The position numbers and the translations under genes were made by a program. From Clostridia bacterium (lineage in GTDB: Bacteria > Bacillota > Clostridia > Christensenellales > Borkfalkiaceae): DNA of 64,000 nt. The stretch lies in assembly GCA_017415505.1 (NCBI GenBank), contig JAFQGG010000037.1, positions 1-64,000 of the forward strand, written 5' to 3'. The notes beneath the pieces were generated by a model. The model was not told the DNA's origin and searched no databases. It was given only the letters and a program-made list of their open reading frames with translations. This document shows, piece after piece, positions 39,986 through 49,073 of the stretch; the stretch's first letter is position 1; each line of letters starts with the position of its first letter.

Positions 39986-41964
39986 ATCGCGTCTACCTCC
40001 GACATAATTTGTTTGGAACTAAATCCCTTCAAATCCATAGCGCCCGAAGGACAGGTTACGGTACATGCGCCACAGCCTTGGCAAACCGCAGGGTTCACCG
40101 ACGCAACGCGACGGATTTCCGTCTTACCTCCGCCAAGGCGGAATTCCTTTTCCACGTAGGTGATCGCACCGTACGCGCAAACGTTCGCGCATTGGCTACA
40201 ACCGTTACACATCGTTTCGTCGGGCGTAGCTACGCAAGGATTCGTCTTTAATTTATCTTTCGCCAAAAGCCCGATTACCTTTGCCGCGCAAGCCGAGGCT
40301 TGGGAAACGGTTTCGGGAATATCTTTCGGACCTTGGCAAACGCCCGCGAGATATACACCCGCCGTAGGGCTTTCCACGGGACGGAGCTTCGCGTGCGATT
40401 CCGTAAGGAAATTGTTCGTATCGATACTTGCCGTAAGAAGCGTTGCAATCTTTCTCACCGAAGGCTCGGGTTCGATTGCCGCCGCCAATACGACCAAATC
40501 CGATTCAATGGTAATTTGCTCGTTATCGATAAGGTTCGAGCCTTGTACCATCAATTTACCGTTTTCGTTATATACTTTTCCGACCATACCTTTGATATAG
40601 TCCACGCCGTACTGTTCTACGGCACGACGGTAGAATTCGTCGTAGTTTTTGCCCGGCGTACGCACGTCGATATAGAATACGTGTACTTCGGTATCGGGGT
40701 ATTTTTCACGGATAAGCATTGCGTGTTTTGCCGTATACATACAGCAAATCTTGGAGCAATAGGGTTTACCGCAACCGCTCGTATCACGCGAACCCACGCA
40801 TTGAATAAAGGTGATAACCTTCGGGTGCTGTCCGTCGGACGGGCGCAATAAAACGCCGTTCGTAGGACCTGCCGCGTTCATGAGTCTTTCCAATTCAAGG
40901 GAAGTGATTACGTCTTTGTTGTCCGCGTAGCCGTATTCGTTGAACGCCGTCAATTCGATGGGCTTAAAGCCGGTTGCGACGACGATCGCGCCGTATTGGC
41001 GTTCGATAAACGAATCTTTTTGTTCGTAGTCAATCGCGCCAACACCGCAGAATTTTTGGCAAATACCGCATTTGCCCGTCTTAAATTTAATACATTGTTC
41101 CGCGTCGATTACCGCTACGTTGGGAATTGCTTGCGCGAACGGAATATGGATCGCGGGACGGGTGTTCAAGCCCATATTGAAAGTATTCAAGCCTTTCTTG
41201 GACGGACATTTTTCCATACAAATTTTACAGCCCGTACACTTTGTTTCGTCTACGTATCTTGCCTTGCGACGAATGGTTACGCTAAAATTGCCGACGAAAC
41301 CTTTTACGTCCTCTACCTCGGAATAGGACAAGATATCGATTTTTTCGTGCTGAGCGCAATCCACCATTTTCGGCGTGAGAATACAAGCGGAGCAGTCAAG
41401 CGTGGGGAAGGTTTTGTCGATTTGCGCCATTCTACCGCCGATCGTCGCGTTCTTTTCCACGATATCCACTTCAAATCCCGCGTCCGCGATATCGAGCGCG
41501 GCTTGAATACCCGCGATACCGCCGCCGATAACGAGCGCGCGTTTTACCACGGGACTTTCCCCTGCCGTAAGCGGAGCGTTAAGTTTTACCTTTGCAATCG
41601 CCGTGCGAACGAGAATGACCGCTTTTTCGGTTGCCTCGTCCATATCCTTATGTATCCACGAGCAATGTTCGCGGATATTGGCGATTTCCACCATATAAGG
41701 ATTCAAGCCCGCCGCTTCCGCCGCTTTGCGGAAGGTGGCTTCGTGCATTCTCGGCGAACAAGCGCCCACGACGATTCCCGTGAGGTTATGTTCTTTGATT
41801 GCCTGCTTGATGAGTTGTTGACCGTTTTCGGAGCACATATATTGGTAATTTGCGGAATATACGACACCCGGTTCGCTTTTAATGACTTCCGCTACCTTTT
41901 CTACGTCCACCGTTGCTGCAATATTACTACCGCACCAACAAATAAATACACCGATTCTTTGCAT
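39973..41964 (-). CDS. hdrA: Heterodisulfide reductase subunit A-like bifurcating flavoprotein
   Basis: 663 residues. HdrA N-terminus (IGVFICWCGSNIAATVDVE, CSPRMHEATFR), FAD fold ALVIGGGIAGIQAALDIA, the diagnostic PTLDCSACILTPKMVDC, an inserted ferredoxin region (CTGCKICMEKCP, CGICQKFC), and a C-terminal ferredoxin pair (CNGCSQCANVC, CQGCGACTVTCP). In methanogens this FAD bifurcates an electron pair between low-potential ferredoxin and a high-potential disulfide. Here HdrBC or the fumarate reductase would be the high-potential acceptor. Lies between hdrC and flxD. Confidence 0.92.
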   Translation of the reverse strand: MQRIGVFICWCGSNIAATVDVEKVAEVIKSEPGVVYSANYQYMCSENGQQLIKQAIKEHNLTGIVVGACSPRMHEATFRKAAEAAGLNPYMVEIANIREHCSWIHKDMDEATEKAVILVRTAIAKVKLNAPLTAGESPVVKRALVIGGGIAGIQAALDIADAGFEVDIVEKNATIGGRMAQIDKTFPTLDCSACILTPKMVDCAQHEKIDILSYSEVEDVKGFVGNFSVTIRRKARYVDETKCTGCKICMEKCPSKKGLNTFNMGLNTRPAIHIPFAQAIPNVAVIDAEQCIKFKTGKCGICQKFCGVGAIDYEQKDSFIERQYGAIVVATGFKPIELTAFNEYGYADNKDVITSLELERLMNAAGPTNGVLLRPSDGQHPKVITFIQCVGSRDTSGCGKPYCSKICCMYTAKHAMLIREKYPDTEVHVFYIDVRTPGKNYDEFYRRAVEQYGVDYIKGMVGKVYNENGKLMVQGSNLIDNEQITIESDLVVLAAAIEPEPSVRKIATLLTASIDTNNFLTESHAKLRPVESPTAGVYLAGVCQGPKDIPETVSQASACAAKVIGLLAKDKLKTNPCVATPDETMCNGCSQCANVCAYGAITYVEKEFRLGGGKTEIRRVASVNPAVCQGCGACTVTCPSGAMDLKGFSSKQIMSEVDAICKK

Positions 41965-41999
41965 ACTTTATACTCTCTTTTTTTAATTTTTTTCCGAAA

Positions 42000-42386
42000 T
42001 TATTTGTTATACTTTCTATACGCGCTAACGAGAAGCTGTTGCGGGATCAATTCGTCCACGATCGGCGGAATCTCTTCCGCCTTTATGCCGTTTTTGCCCT
42101 GCATACGAACCACCGTATCGCGTACCGCCTCGATCACCGCCGCAGGCGCAACGCCACGCGGACAACGCTCTACGCAAGCCATACAGGAAAGACAGTTCCA
42201 TATGGATTTGCTTTCCAAAAGTTCTTCGATTTGTCCTTTGCCAAGCTTGGTCACGAATTGATGCGGTTTGATATCCATATCCTTAAACGCGGGACAACGC
42301 CCCGAGCATTTACCGCATTTCATACACTTTCTTACGTCCGTGCCACTCAATCTGTTTATATTTTCAACGCGTTCTTCGTTCGTCAT
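42000..42386 (-). CDS. hdrC: Heterodisulfide reductase subunit C-like ferredoxin
   Basis: 128 residues with two [4Fe-4S] motifs, CMKCGKCSGRCP and CLSCMACVERCP, plus the HdrC-type helix VIEAVRDTVVRMQG. It carries electrons between HdrA and HdrB. The start overlaps the hdrB stop by four bases (ATGA). Confidence 0.92.
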   Translation of the reverse strand: MTNEERVENINRLSGTDVRKCMKCGKCSGRCPAFKDMDIKPHQFVTKLGKGQIEELLESKSIWNCLSCMACVERCPRGVAPAAVIEAVRDTVVRMQGKNGIKAEEIPPIVDELIPQQLLVSAYRKYNK

Positions 42387-43162
42387 GCCTGCACCCCCAA
42401 CGCTTCCGCGAGAAGTTCGGTAAAGTATTTCACCGGCAAAATATCACCGCCGTTCGTTTGCAAGTTATATAAGCAAAGCGGGCAAGCCGTTATTACTTCT
42501 TCCGCACCTTTTTCCTTTGCGCTCATAAGTACTTTTTTGCTCTTTTGCTTGGGCAACTCCGCGTTTTTCAAAGCGACGTACGCACCGCAACACTCGTTAC
42601 GGAACGGATATACGACGGGCGTACCCCCAATCGCCTTGATAAAATCCTCGATAATCGTGGGATTTTCCGGATTATCGAACGCCATCACGGGCGACGGGCG
42701 AAGCAAAAGACAGCCGTAATACGCGCCGATCTTTCTATTCAAGGGTTTTACCACCGCTTTTTTGATCGCGTCGAATCCCACTACGCTTTTAAGCATTTCG
42801 AGATAATGGAGAACCTCCGTTTCGCCCTTGTACGGTTCGTCGAGCTTCAAGTAATTATTCGCGCGGAATTGAATATCCGCGTTATTCTTCATATCTTCGT
42901 TCGTACGCTTGATTACGTTGTGACAAGCCGAGCAAAGCGTGAGCAATTTCCCGCCGTTATGCTTAGCGTAATCGAGCGCGCGTACCGCCGAAAGTTTCGT
43001 TGCAATTTCGTCCGTACCCATCGGGTACACCGCTCCGCAACATTGCCAATTTTCGATTTCTTCCATTTCTACGCCCAGAGCTTTTGCGCAAAGACGCGCC
43101 GTCACGTCCAATTCTTTCGCTTTCGTTCTGAGCGTACAGCCGGGATAGTAACTGATTTTCAT
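42383..43162 (-). CDS. hdrB: Heterodisulfide reductase subunit B-like protein, two CCG domains
   Basis: 259 residues. The CCG domain appears twice with all cysteines: YPGC, WQCCGAVYP, LCSACHNV, then YYGC, ECCGAYVA, CPLC. In methanogen HdrB these hold two non-cubane [4Fe-4S] clusters that cleave the CoM-CoB disulfide. This organism should not have those coenzymes, so the true acceptor is another disulfide or, through FrdB, fumarate. It is first of the hdr-flx genes, 40 bases after fumC. Confidence 0.92.
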   Translation of the reverse strand: MKISYYPGCTLRTKAKELDVTARLCAKALGVEMEEIENWQCCGAVYPMGTDEIATKLSAVRALDYAKHNGGKLLTLCSACHNVIKRTNEDMKNNADIQFRANNYLKLDEPYKGETEVLHYLEMLKSVVGFDAIKKAVVKPLNRKIGAYYGCLLLRPSPVMAFDNPENPTIIEDFIKAIGGTPVVYPFRNECCGAYVALKNAELPKQKSKKVLMSAKEKGAEEVITACPLCLYNLQTNGGDILPVKYFTELLAEALGVQA

Positions 43163-43202
43163 TTCTATACGCTACCTTTTCTATTTATTGTCGCCTATCG
43201 GC

Positions 43203-44579
43203 TTATTTTTGCGGATACGCCATTTCTTCGGGACGGAATACTTCGTCGAATTTTTCCGCCGTCAAGAAACCAAGCGCTACGCAAGCTTCTTTCAACGATA
43301 TATTTTCTTTATACGCCTTCTTCGCCGTTTTCGCCGCGTTTTCATACCCGATATAGGGGTTAAGCGCCGTTACGAGCATCAACGAATTATACAAGTTGTG
43401 ACGCATTTTCTCTTTGTTTGCTTTGATACCCGTCACGCAATTCTTTTCGAACGAGGTGATACCGTCCGCAAGCAAGCGTACCGATTGCAAGAAGTTATAA
43501 ATGATCACGGGCATGAATACGTTGAGTTCAAAGTTCCCTTGGGAAGCGCCGACCCCAACCGCAACGTCGTTTGCCATAACTTGTACGGCAACCATTGTCA
43601 TAGACTCGCATTGCGTAGGATTTACTTTCCCCGGCATAATCGAAGATCCCGGCTCGTTTTCCGGAATGAAAATTTCACCAAGCCCGTCGCGAGGTCCGCT
43701 CGCAAGCCAACGAACGTCGTTGGCAATCTTCATTAAGTTGCAAGCCAAGGCTTTGAGCGCCCCGTGCGCAAACACGAGCTCGTCCTTTGCCGTCAACGCG
43801 TGGTATTTATTTTCCGCCGTTACGAATTTCTTGCCCGTAAGAACGGAAACCTGTACCGCAACCTCTTCCGCAAAACCCTTGGGCGCGTTCAAGCCCGTAC
43901 CGACCGCCGTACCGCCGAGCGCAAGCTCTTTAAGTCCGTCAAGCGCGAGCGTGAGTTGCGCTTTCGTCTTCTCGATCATATTCGTCCAACCGCTAATTTC
44001 CTGCGAAAACGCGATGGGAACGGCGTCTTGTAAGTGCGTTCTACCGCTCTTTACGATCCCTTCGTTTTCCGCTTCCAAGCGTTTAAGGGTTGCAATAAGC
44101 GTATCCATAGCGGGGAAAAGATTGTCCTCAATCGCTACGACCGCCGCGATATGCATAGCCGTGGGGAAGGTATCGTTGGAGCTTTGGCTCTTATTGATAT
44201 CGTCGTTGGGGTGCAAAAGCTTTTTGCCCGCAATCTCGTTACCGCGGTTTGCGATAACCTCGTTTGCGTTCATATTCGATTGCGTACCGCTACCCGTTTG
44301 CCAAACGACGAGCGGGAAATGTCCGTTCAACGAACCGGAAATCACTTCGTCACAAGCCGCGCAAATCGCGTCTTTCTTTTCCTCGGGCAATTTGCCGAGT
44401 TTCCAATTCGCAAGCGCGGCGGCCTTTTTCAAAACGCCGAACGCGCGCGTGATTTCACGGGGCATAACCTCGTCGCCAATACGGAAGTTTTGATAACTTC
44501 TTTGCGTTTGCGCCGCCCAATATCTATCCGCAGGGACTTGCATTTCCCCCATCGTGTCTTTTTCAATACGGTATTCCAT
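43203..44579 (-). CDS. fumC: Fumarate hydratase, class II
   Basis: Interconverts malate and fumarate. 458 residues. [43 protein letters not shown] and [11 protein letters not shown] are all present, and [15 protein letters not shown] is the signature loop with the catalytic Ser. It is the oxygen-stable, cluster-free type. It sits between the malate/lactate dehydrogenase-like gene (15-base gap) and hdrB, so within the operon it can supply fumarate from malate to the reductase. Confidence 0.96.
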   Translation of the reverse strand: MEYRIEKDTMGEMQVPADRYWAAQTQRSYQNFRIGDEVMPREITRAFGVLKKAAALANWKLGKLPEEKKDAICAACDEVISGSLNGHFPLVVWQTGSGTQSNMNANEVIANRGNEIAGKKLLHPNDDINKSQSSNDTFPTAMHIAAVVAIEDNLFPAMDTLIATLKRLEAENEGIVKSGRTHLQDAVPIAFSQEISGWTNMIEKTKAQLTLALDGLKELALGGTAVGTGLNAPKGFAEEVAVQVSVLTGKKFVTAENKYHALTAKDELVFAHGALKALACNLMKIANDVRWLASGPRDGLGEIFIPENEPGSSIMPGKVNPTQCESMTMVAVQVMANDVAVGVGASQGNFELNVFMPVIIYNFLQSVRLLADGITSFEKNCVTGIKANKEKMRHNLYNSLMLVTALNPYIGYENAAKTAKKAYKENISLKEACVALGFLTAEKFDEVFRPEEMAYPQK

Positions 44580-44594
44580 AAACTATCTCTCCGA

Positions 44595-45545
44595 TTAAAT
44601 TTCAATTTGCGCGATAACGCCTTTAAGCACTTCCGCGCTGTGTTGCATTTTTGCAAGCTCGTCCTCGGACAGTTTCGGCGTCAAGGTCGTGATAATCCCC
44701 TCGTTTCCGATTGCGCAAAGCGTGGAAAGCGCAACGTCGGAAATGCCGTATTCCCCTTCGAGAACGGTGGAAACGGGAAGAATCGTGCTCGCGCTCGAAT
44801 AAATGCTGTTTACGATCTTCGTAACGCTTGCCGCGATACCGTAGAAGGTCGCGCCCTTACCCGCGATAATTTGTCCGCCAGACTTCTTCACGTATTCCTC
44901 TACCTCTTCGCGCGTATACGGTTCAACTTTCAATGCGCCTTGCTTGGTAATCGTTTCTTCGTATTCCACAAGAGGAATCCCCGAAATATCCGCAGCCGAC
45001 CACGCAACGAACGAGGAGTCGCCGTGTTCGCCGAGCACGTATGCGTGTACCTGTTGTTGGTTCACGGAATAAAGCTCGGAAAGACGGGTACGAAGACGGA
45101 TGCTATCCAGCGTAGTACCCGTACCGATTACGCGATTCTTAGGAACGCCCGTAATTTTGCAGAACACGTAGGTGAGAATATCTACGGGGTTTGCCACGAA
45201 CAAGTACAAAGAATCGGGGCAATATTTCACGATTTGAGGCGCAATACTCTTCAAGATATTTACGTTGATTTGCGTCAAATCGATACGCGATTGACCGGGC
45301 TTTCTACCTACGCCCGAGGTTACGATAACGATATCCGAACCAACGGCGTCTTCGTAAGTGCCGAAATAAATTTTCGCAGGGGAAAGATAGGGCGTAGCTT
45401 GTCTAATATCCAACGCTTCCCCTTTTGCCTTCGCTTCGTTTACGTCGATCAAAACGATCTCCGCCACCGAGCCCGTCGCTACGAGCGTGTACGCAACCGT
45501 CGCGCCAACCGAACCTGCACCGATAATTGTAACTTTGTTGTTCAT
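44595..45545 (-). CDS. LDH/MDH-family dehydrogenase, probably malate dehydrogenase
   Basis: 316 residues of the lactate/malate dehydrogenase family with NAD fold (IIGAGSVGATVAYTL), catalytic His in GEHGDSSF, and the substrate-binding Arg in TLDSIRLR. At the specificity position, Gln102 in lactate dehydrogenases, the loop reads SGVGRKPGQS with Arg81. Arg there selects dicarboxylates, as shown by the classic Gln-to-Arg change that turned an LDH into an MDH. The rest of the sequence is LDH-like (KGATFYGIA). With fumC next, oxaloacetate to malate is the better guess than pyruvate to lactate. First gene of the operon. Confidence 0.85.
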   Translation of the reverse strand: MNNKVTIIGAGSVGATVAYTLVATGSVAEIVLIDVNEAKAKGEALDIRQATPYLSPAKIYFGTYEDAVGSDIVIVTSGVGRKPGQSRIDLTQINVNILKSIAPQIVKYCPDSLYLFVANPVDILTYVFCKITGVPKNRVIGTGTTLDSIRLRTRLSELYSVNQQQVHAYVLGEHGDSSFVAWSAADISGIPLVEYEETITKQGALKVEPYTREEVEEYVKKSGGQIIAGKGATFYGIAASVTKIVNSIYSSASTILPVSTVLEGEYGISDVALSTLCAIGNEGIITTLTPKLSEDELAKMQHSAEVLKGVIAQIEI

Positions 45546-45630
45546 GTGTTTTTTCTCCGTATATTATATTGTTTTTCAACCCGCGCGACGAAAAAGCGCG
45601 CAATTCGACTTATTTTATACCTTATATATT

Positions 45631-45659
45631 ATTATAACACAATTTTTCACGAATCACAA
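45631..45659 (-). promoter_or_regulatory. Promoter of the dehydrogenase-fumC-hdr-flx-frd operon
   Basis: Minus strand TTGTGA (45659-45654), 17 bases, TATAAT (45636-45631). Start near 45624 gives a leader of about 80 bases that includes a GC-rich hairpin near 45580-45600. No other strong promoter was noticed before the transporter gene. Confidence 0.65.
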
Positions 45660-45724
45660 ATGCTTGACCCGTATTTTGAAAAATTTCAAATCGCTAAATC
45701 GATAAATTTTTATCTTATACAATA

Positions 45725-45754
45725 AAAAACCGTCTTGCCTTATTAGACAAGACG
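45725..45754 (-). terminator. Terminator after the small membrane-protein gene
   Basis: CGTCTTG (45731-45737) pairs with CAAGACG (45748-45754); GTTTTTT follows on the minus strand. Confidence 0.8.
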
Positions 45755-45765
45755 AAAAAGGTATA

Positions 45766-46245
45766 TTAATCTAAGGAAAACGCGCCTACGAGCAGTAAAC
45801 CGCCCTCTAAAACGGTGAAAATCCCACTCGACACGAATACCCAAGCCACCGTATTCCCTTGATTGAACAAGAGCAAAACGCCTATCAAAAGAAACACGAC
45901 GGGAACGGCGTATTCGCAAAGCGTATAAAGCAAAGTCGAGCAACGGACACGCGTTTTTAATTTTTCATATAAGAGCAATACGCCGACGATCAATAAAAAC
46001 GCGGCAAGCAAATACAAAACGGCGGCTACGACGAACCACCCGCAAAGGACGATTACCAAACCGAACGCAAGCTTTATTACCGCCGGCGGGAATAAACGGT
46101 TTACGATATCCACAATACCGTAGGCGATAAGTCCAATTCCCAAAGTCGTCATTAAAACGCTCACGATTTTATCGCGCAAAACGACGAGCAATACGCCGAG
46201 CACGACAACCCCCAACGATAACAATATCCTTTCCGTTTTTTTCAT
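45766..46245 (-). CDS. Small multi-pass membrane protein (DUF308-like)
   Basis: 159 residues, nearly all hydrophobic, about six helices, for example LLSLGVVVLGVLLVVL, LAFGLVIVLCGWFVVAAVLYL and VFLLIGVLLLFNQG. The pattern of paired short helices resembles DUF308/HdeD-type proteins, but no function can be assigned. The TAGGAG ribosome site is good. It follows the small cysteine protein gene by 35 bases and ends at the terminator at 45725-45754. Confidence 0.7.
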   Translation of the reverse strand: MKKTERILLSLGVVVLGVLLVVLRDKIVSVLMTTLGIGLIAYGIVDIVNRLFPPAVIKLAFGLVIVLCGWFVVAAVLYLLAAFLLIVGVLLLYEKLKTRVRCSTLLYTLCEYAVPVVFLLIGVLLLFNQGNTVAWVFVSSGIFTVLEGGLLLVGAFSLD

Positions 46246-46280
46246 GAACCGCTCCTAAAATCCGCGTCCGATTTTCCCTC

Positions 46281-46475
46281 TTAAGTATAACGGCGAATTA
46301 CGGCGATACGGATATATCCGTTTGCGTGACGGTGCGCCGCCCTTGCGCAAGGATAAGGCTCGCTTTTTCTACATTCGCCACAAAATTCGTACGAACCGCA
46401 TCTATCGCTTCCCGCCCGTATACTGTCAAACCATTTTACGTCGTCAAACTTTTCTTGCTGTTTTTTGAAATTCAT
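46281..46475 (-). CDS. Small cysteine-motif protein
   Basis: 64 residues, unrecognised. It has RCGSYEFCGECRKSEPYPC, a C-x5-C-x2-C-x8-C pattern, followed by ARAAHRH; together these could bind zinc. A clear AAGGAGAGAGG ribosome site precedes the ATG at 46475, and the next gene is 35 bases downstream, which supports real coding. The C-terminus is basic. Confidence 0.6.
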   Translation of the reverse strand: MNFKKQQEKFDDVKWFDSIRAGSDRCGSYEFCGECRKSEPYPCARAAHRHANGYIRIAVIRRYT

Positions 46476-46855
46476 AACCTCTCTCCTTATTTTTTGCTTT
46501 CGTGAAAAAAATATACGAAATATCTTCTTTATTCTATTATAATAAATTTTATCGTTTTTTTCAATACTTTTACCCTGCTTTTTTGAAAAAAATTATTTTT
46601 TCCGTAAAAAACACTTTCAGTTATTCGACTTTGCAACGAAAGTTGCAAAGCGAACGCAACCGTTTCTCCTTCGTATTCCGCCACCGACAAACAAACGCGG
46701 TATCTTTTCCGACTCCCGTTTCGCCCGACAAAAATCCGTAAACTTTGCCACCTAAAAAACGCGGTTTTTCCCGCCGTCTTTTAGCCGTCGCACGCTTCCC
46801 CGTAGGTATATATTATAATATATGCGAGTCTTTGAAAAAAAGACCCGCATTTTTC
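46476..46855. other. Gene-free interval with a perfect GAAA-loop hairpin
   Basis: No credible gene in these 380 bases. CTTTGCAAC-GAAA-GTTGCAAAG (46629-46650) is a perfect nine-base stem with a GNRA tetraloop and no T-tract, so not a standard terminator. GCGAGTCTTT...AAAGACCCGC (46824-46848), followed by ATTTTTC on the plus strand, is a likely terminator at the end of the kinase gene. Confidence 0.5.
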
Positions 46856-47779
46856 TCAAATTTCCGAAACGCGCAAATTGGCAAGCACTTCGTTGTATTT
46901 CTCCTTGGTAAACGACACCGTGCCCGTGGTCATTACCGTCGCCGTTCCCGCCGCAACGCCCGAGCGCAAAATCTCGGAAAGCGGGGCGCCCTTTATAAGC
47001 TGCATAGAAGCCGCCGCGACCATGCCGTCGCCCGCTCCTACCGTAGAATTTACGGCTACGTTGATACTCTTACAGTAATAATTTCTCGTTCCGTCCGTAA
47101 TCACAGCGCCCTGTTTTCCAAGGGAAAGCAAAACGCGTTTTGCTCCGCGATCGATAAGTTCGTAACAGCCCGCAAGCATATCCTCTTTATCCAAAATGCG
47201 CCGTCCAAGCGTATTTTCCAATTCGTCTATATTCGGTTTTACGAGGTCCACGCTTTCATTCAAACCCGCGAACATTCTCGCGCCCTCCGCGTCCACGACT
47301 TTCATGGAAGTAGGCGCAACCGCTTTGGCAAGCTCCCCGTAATAATCGGGAGAAAGCCCGCGAGGCAAGCTTCCCGAAAGCACCGTCACTTCGCTTTGCG
47401 CGGAAAGCATACGCACCTGCCCGAGCACCTCGTCCGCCTTTTCTCTGGAAACTTCCACGCCCACGTCGTTCACTTCCGTAAGCATAGCCCGACGGTCGAT
47501 AAACTTATAATTTTCCCTTGCGCGACCCTTATTCCAAACGAAACGGAAACGAACCCCCTCTTTATCGAGTGCGTTTTCAAACAAATACCCGTTTTCGTTA
47601 TACATAAGCCCCGTTGCAAAGGCGTCCCCGCCCAAACGAGCAACCCCTATGGCAACGTTCAAAGCTTTTCCGCCGAACGATACGGATTTCCTTTTAGCTA
47701 TATTCGTCCTTCCCGTGTTAAAAGTATCCAATTCAATCGTAACGTCCGTACACGGACTCATACAAACGGTGAGAATCAT
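46856..47779 (-). CDS. PfkB-family sugar-phosphate kinase (1-phosphofructokinase-like)
   Basis: 307 residues from the ATG at 47779, which has GGAGG six bases away; the frame continues upstream without a ribosome site. It has the PfkB/LacC-FruK layout: SFGGKALNVAIGVARLGG near the N-terminus, SGSLPRGLSPDYY, VKPNIDELENTLGR, and the C-terminal STVGAGDGMVAAA with the catalytic Asp. It phosphorylates a ketose phosphate, most likely fructose-1-phosphate or tagatose-6-phosphate. No PTS gene is nearby to decide. It lies 170 bases after pfkA and has its own spacing. Confidence 0.85.
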   Translation of the reverse strand: MILTVCMSPCTDVTIELDTFNTGRTNIAKRKSVSFGGKALNVAIGVARLGGDAFATGLMYNENGYLFENALDKEGVRFRFVWNKGRARENYKFIDRRAMLTEVNDVGVEVSREKADEVLGQVRMLSAQSEVTVLSGSLPRGLSPDYYGELAKAVAPTSMKVVDAEGARMFAGLNESVDLVKPNIDELENTLGRRILDKEDMLAGCYELIDRGAKRVLLSLGKQGAVITDGTRNYYCKSINVAVNSTVGAGDGMVAAASMQLIKGAPLSEILRSGVAAGTATVMTTGTVSFTKEKYNEVLANLRVSEI

Positions 47780-47903
47780 CCGTTTCCTCCTTTTTGCCGT
47801 CATATATCGGCTCTACCCTAATATATTTATACACAACTTCACGCATTTTGTAACGGTGACGGCAAAAAAAACCGTCTTTTTTTTCAAAAATATTACCTGC
47901 GTG

Positions 47904-47934
47904 AAAAAAGACCGCTTCACGAAAAACGGTCTTT
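47904..47934 (-). terminator. Terminator after pfkA
   Basis: Minus strand AAAGACCG (47934-47927) and CGGTCTTT (47914-47907), followed by a run of Ts. A second stem, GACGG/CCGTC with eight Ts on the plus strand, is at 47858-47884. Confidence 0.8.
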
Positions 47935-47949
47935 CATGTTCCGTCGTTT

Positions 47950-48912
47950 TTACATGGAAATCATTTGCAACGTTTCGTAGAGTTCGTAGTTAAACTCTTT
48001 CTTCATGGAAACGGCTTCAATGATATCCATTTCAATAATTTTATTATCGCGAATACCCACGACGCGATTACCGATACCTTCGTTCAACAAGCGCACCGCT
48101 TTGTTCCCGAATTGCGCGGCGAGCATTCTATCCGCCATCGTCGGCGAACCGCCGCGCTGTACGTGCCCGATACAGGTGGGACGCACGGAATACGGCGTAA
48201 GTTCTTGCAACTTTTTACCGAACTCGTCCGCGCCCATAACGCCTTCCGCTACGACGATAATATTCGAGTGTTTACCGTTCGCGCGCGAGCTATTGATTTT
48301 CGCCACGATTTCTTCCATATCGAATTTAATTTCGGGAACGACGATAATTTCCGCACCCGAAGCGATACCGCTGTAAAGCGCGATATCCCCGCAATGTCTG
48401 CCCATAACTTCCACGACGGACACGCGCTCGTGCGAAGTCATCGTATCGCGAAGCTTGTTGATAATATCCAAACAGGTGTTTACCGCCGTATCAAACCCGA
48501 GCGTATAATCGGTGTACGCAAGGTCGTTATCAATCGTACCGGGAATACCTATCGTCGGCACGCCGTATTCTTCCGTAAGCGCGCGCGCACCGCGGAAAGA
48601 ACCGTCGCCACCAATAACGACAAGCCCCTCTATACCGTGTTTTTCTAAGGTAGCAACCGCTTTATCCTTACCCTCTTTCGTCAACATTTCCATACAACGG
48701 GCAGTACGGAGTTTCGTTCCGCCAAACTGCACGATATTGGAAACGCTACGCATTTCCATGGACACTACGTTGTCCTCGATTAAGCCCGCGTAACCGCGCT
48801 CAATCCCGTAAACCTCCATACCGAAATATAATCCCGAGCGAACGACCGCGCGAATCGCCGCGTTCATACCGGGCGCGTCGCCACCGCTCGTCAATAAACC
48901 GATTTTTTTCAT
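47950..48912 (-). CDS. pfkA: ATP-dependent 6-phosphofructokinase
   Basis: Phosphorylates fructose-6-phosphate in glycolysis. 320 residues from the ATG at 48912 (MKKIGLLTSGGDAPGMN) with a GAGG site; the ATG five codons upstream lacks one. IGGDGSFRGA has Gly at the position that marks ATP use; Asp there marks PPi enzymes. PGTIDNDL and EVMGRHCGDIA are substrate and effector motifs. It follows dnaE, a pairing common in Clostridia, with a gap of about 160 bases. Confidence 0.96.
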   Translation of the reverse strand: MKKIGLLTSGGDAPGMNAAIRAVVRSGLYFGMEVYGIERGYAGLIEDNVVSMEMRSVSNIVQFGGTKLRTARCMEMLTKEGKDKAVATLEKHGIEGLVVIGGDGSFRGARALTEEYGVPTIGIPGTIDNDLAYTDYTLGFDTAVNTCLDIINKLRDTMTSHERVSVVEVMGRHCGDIALYSGIASGAEIIVVPEIKFDMEEIVAKINSSRANGKHSNIIVVAEGVMGADEFGKKLQELTPYSVRPTCIGHVQRGGSPTMADRMLAAQFGNKAVRLLNEGIGNRVVGIRDNKIIEMDIIEAVSMKKEFNYELYETLQMISM

Positions 48913-49073
48913 GCATCTATACCTCATATCGTTTTTCTCTCACGAATTTCCGTTTTATATTCGTATACTTATTTTGTGCATACCGTATATATTATATCAA
49001 ATTTTCCACAAAAAACAATCTTTTTTTTGCCCAAAAAAGAATATTTTTTCCTTTTTTTTACTTTTTTATCTTT

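Noticed and set aside
44595..45545. Plain L-lactate dehydrogenase call
   Set aside because: Arg at the specificity position and the operon context favour malate; kept as an alternative only.
43501..45725. Plus-strand ORFs of 330 and 563 codons
   Set aside because: Antisense to fumC and the dehydrogenase; no recognisable motif, and Arg/Phe-rich like other shadows.
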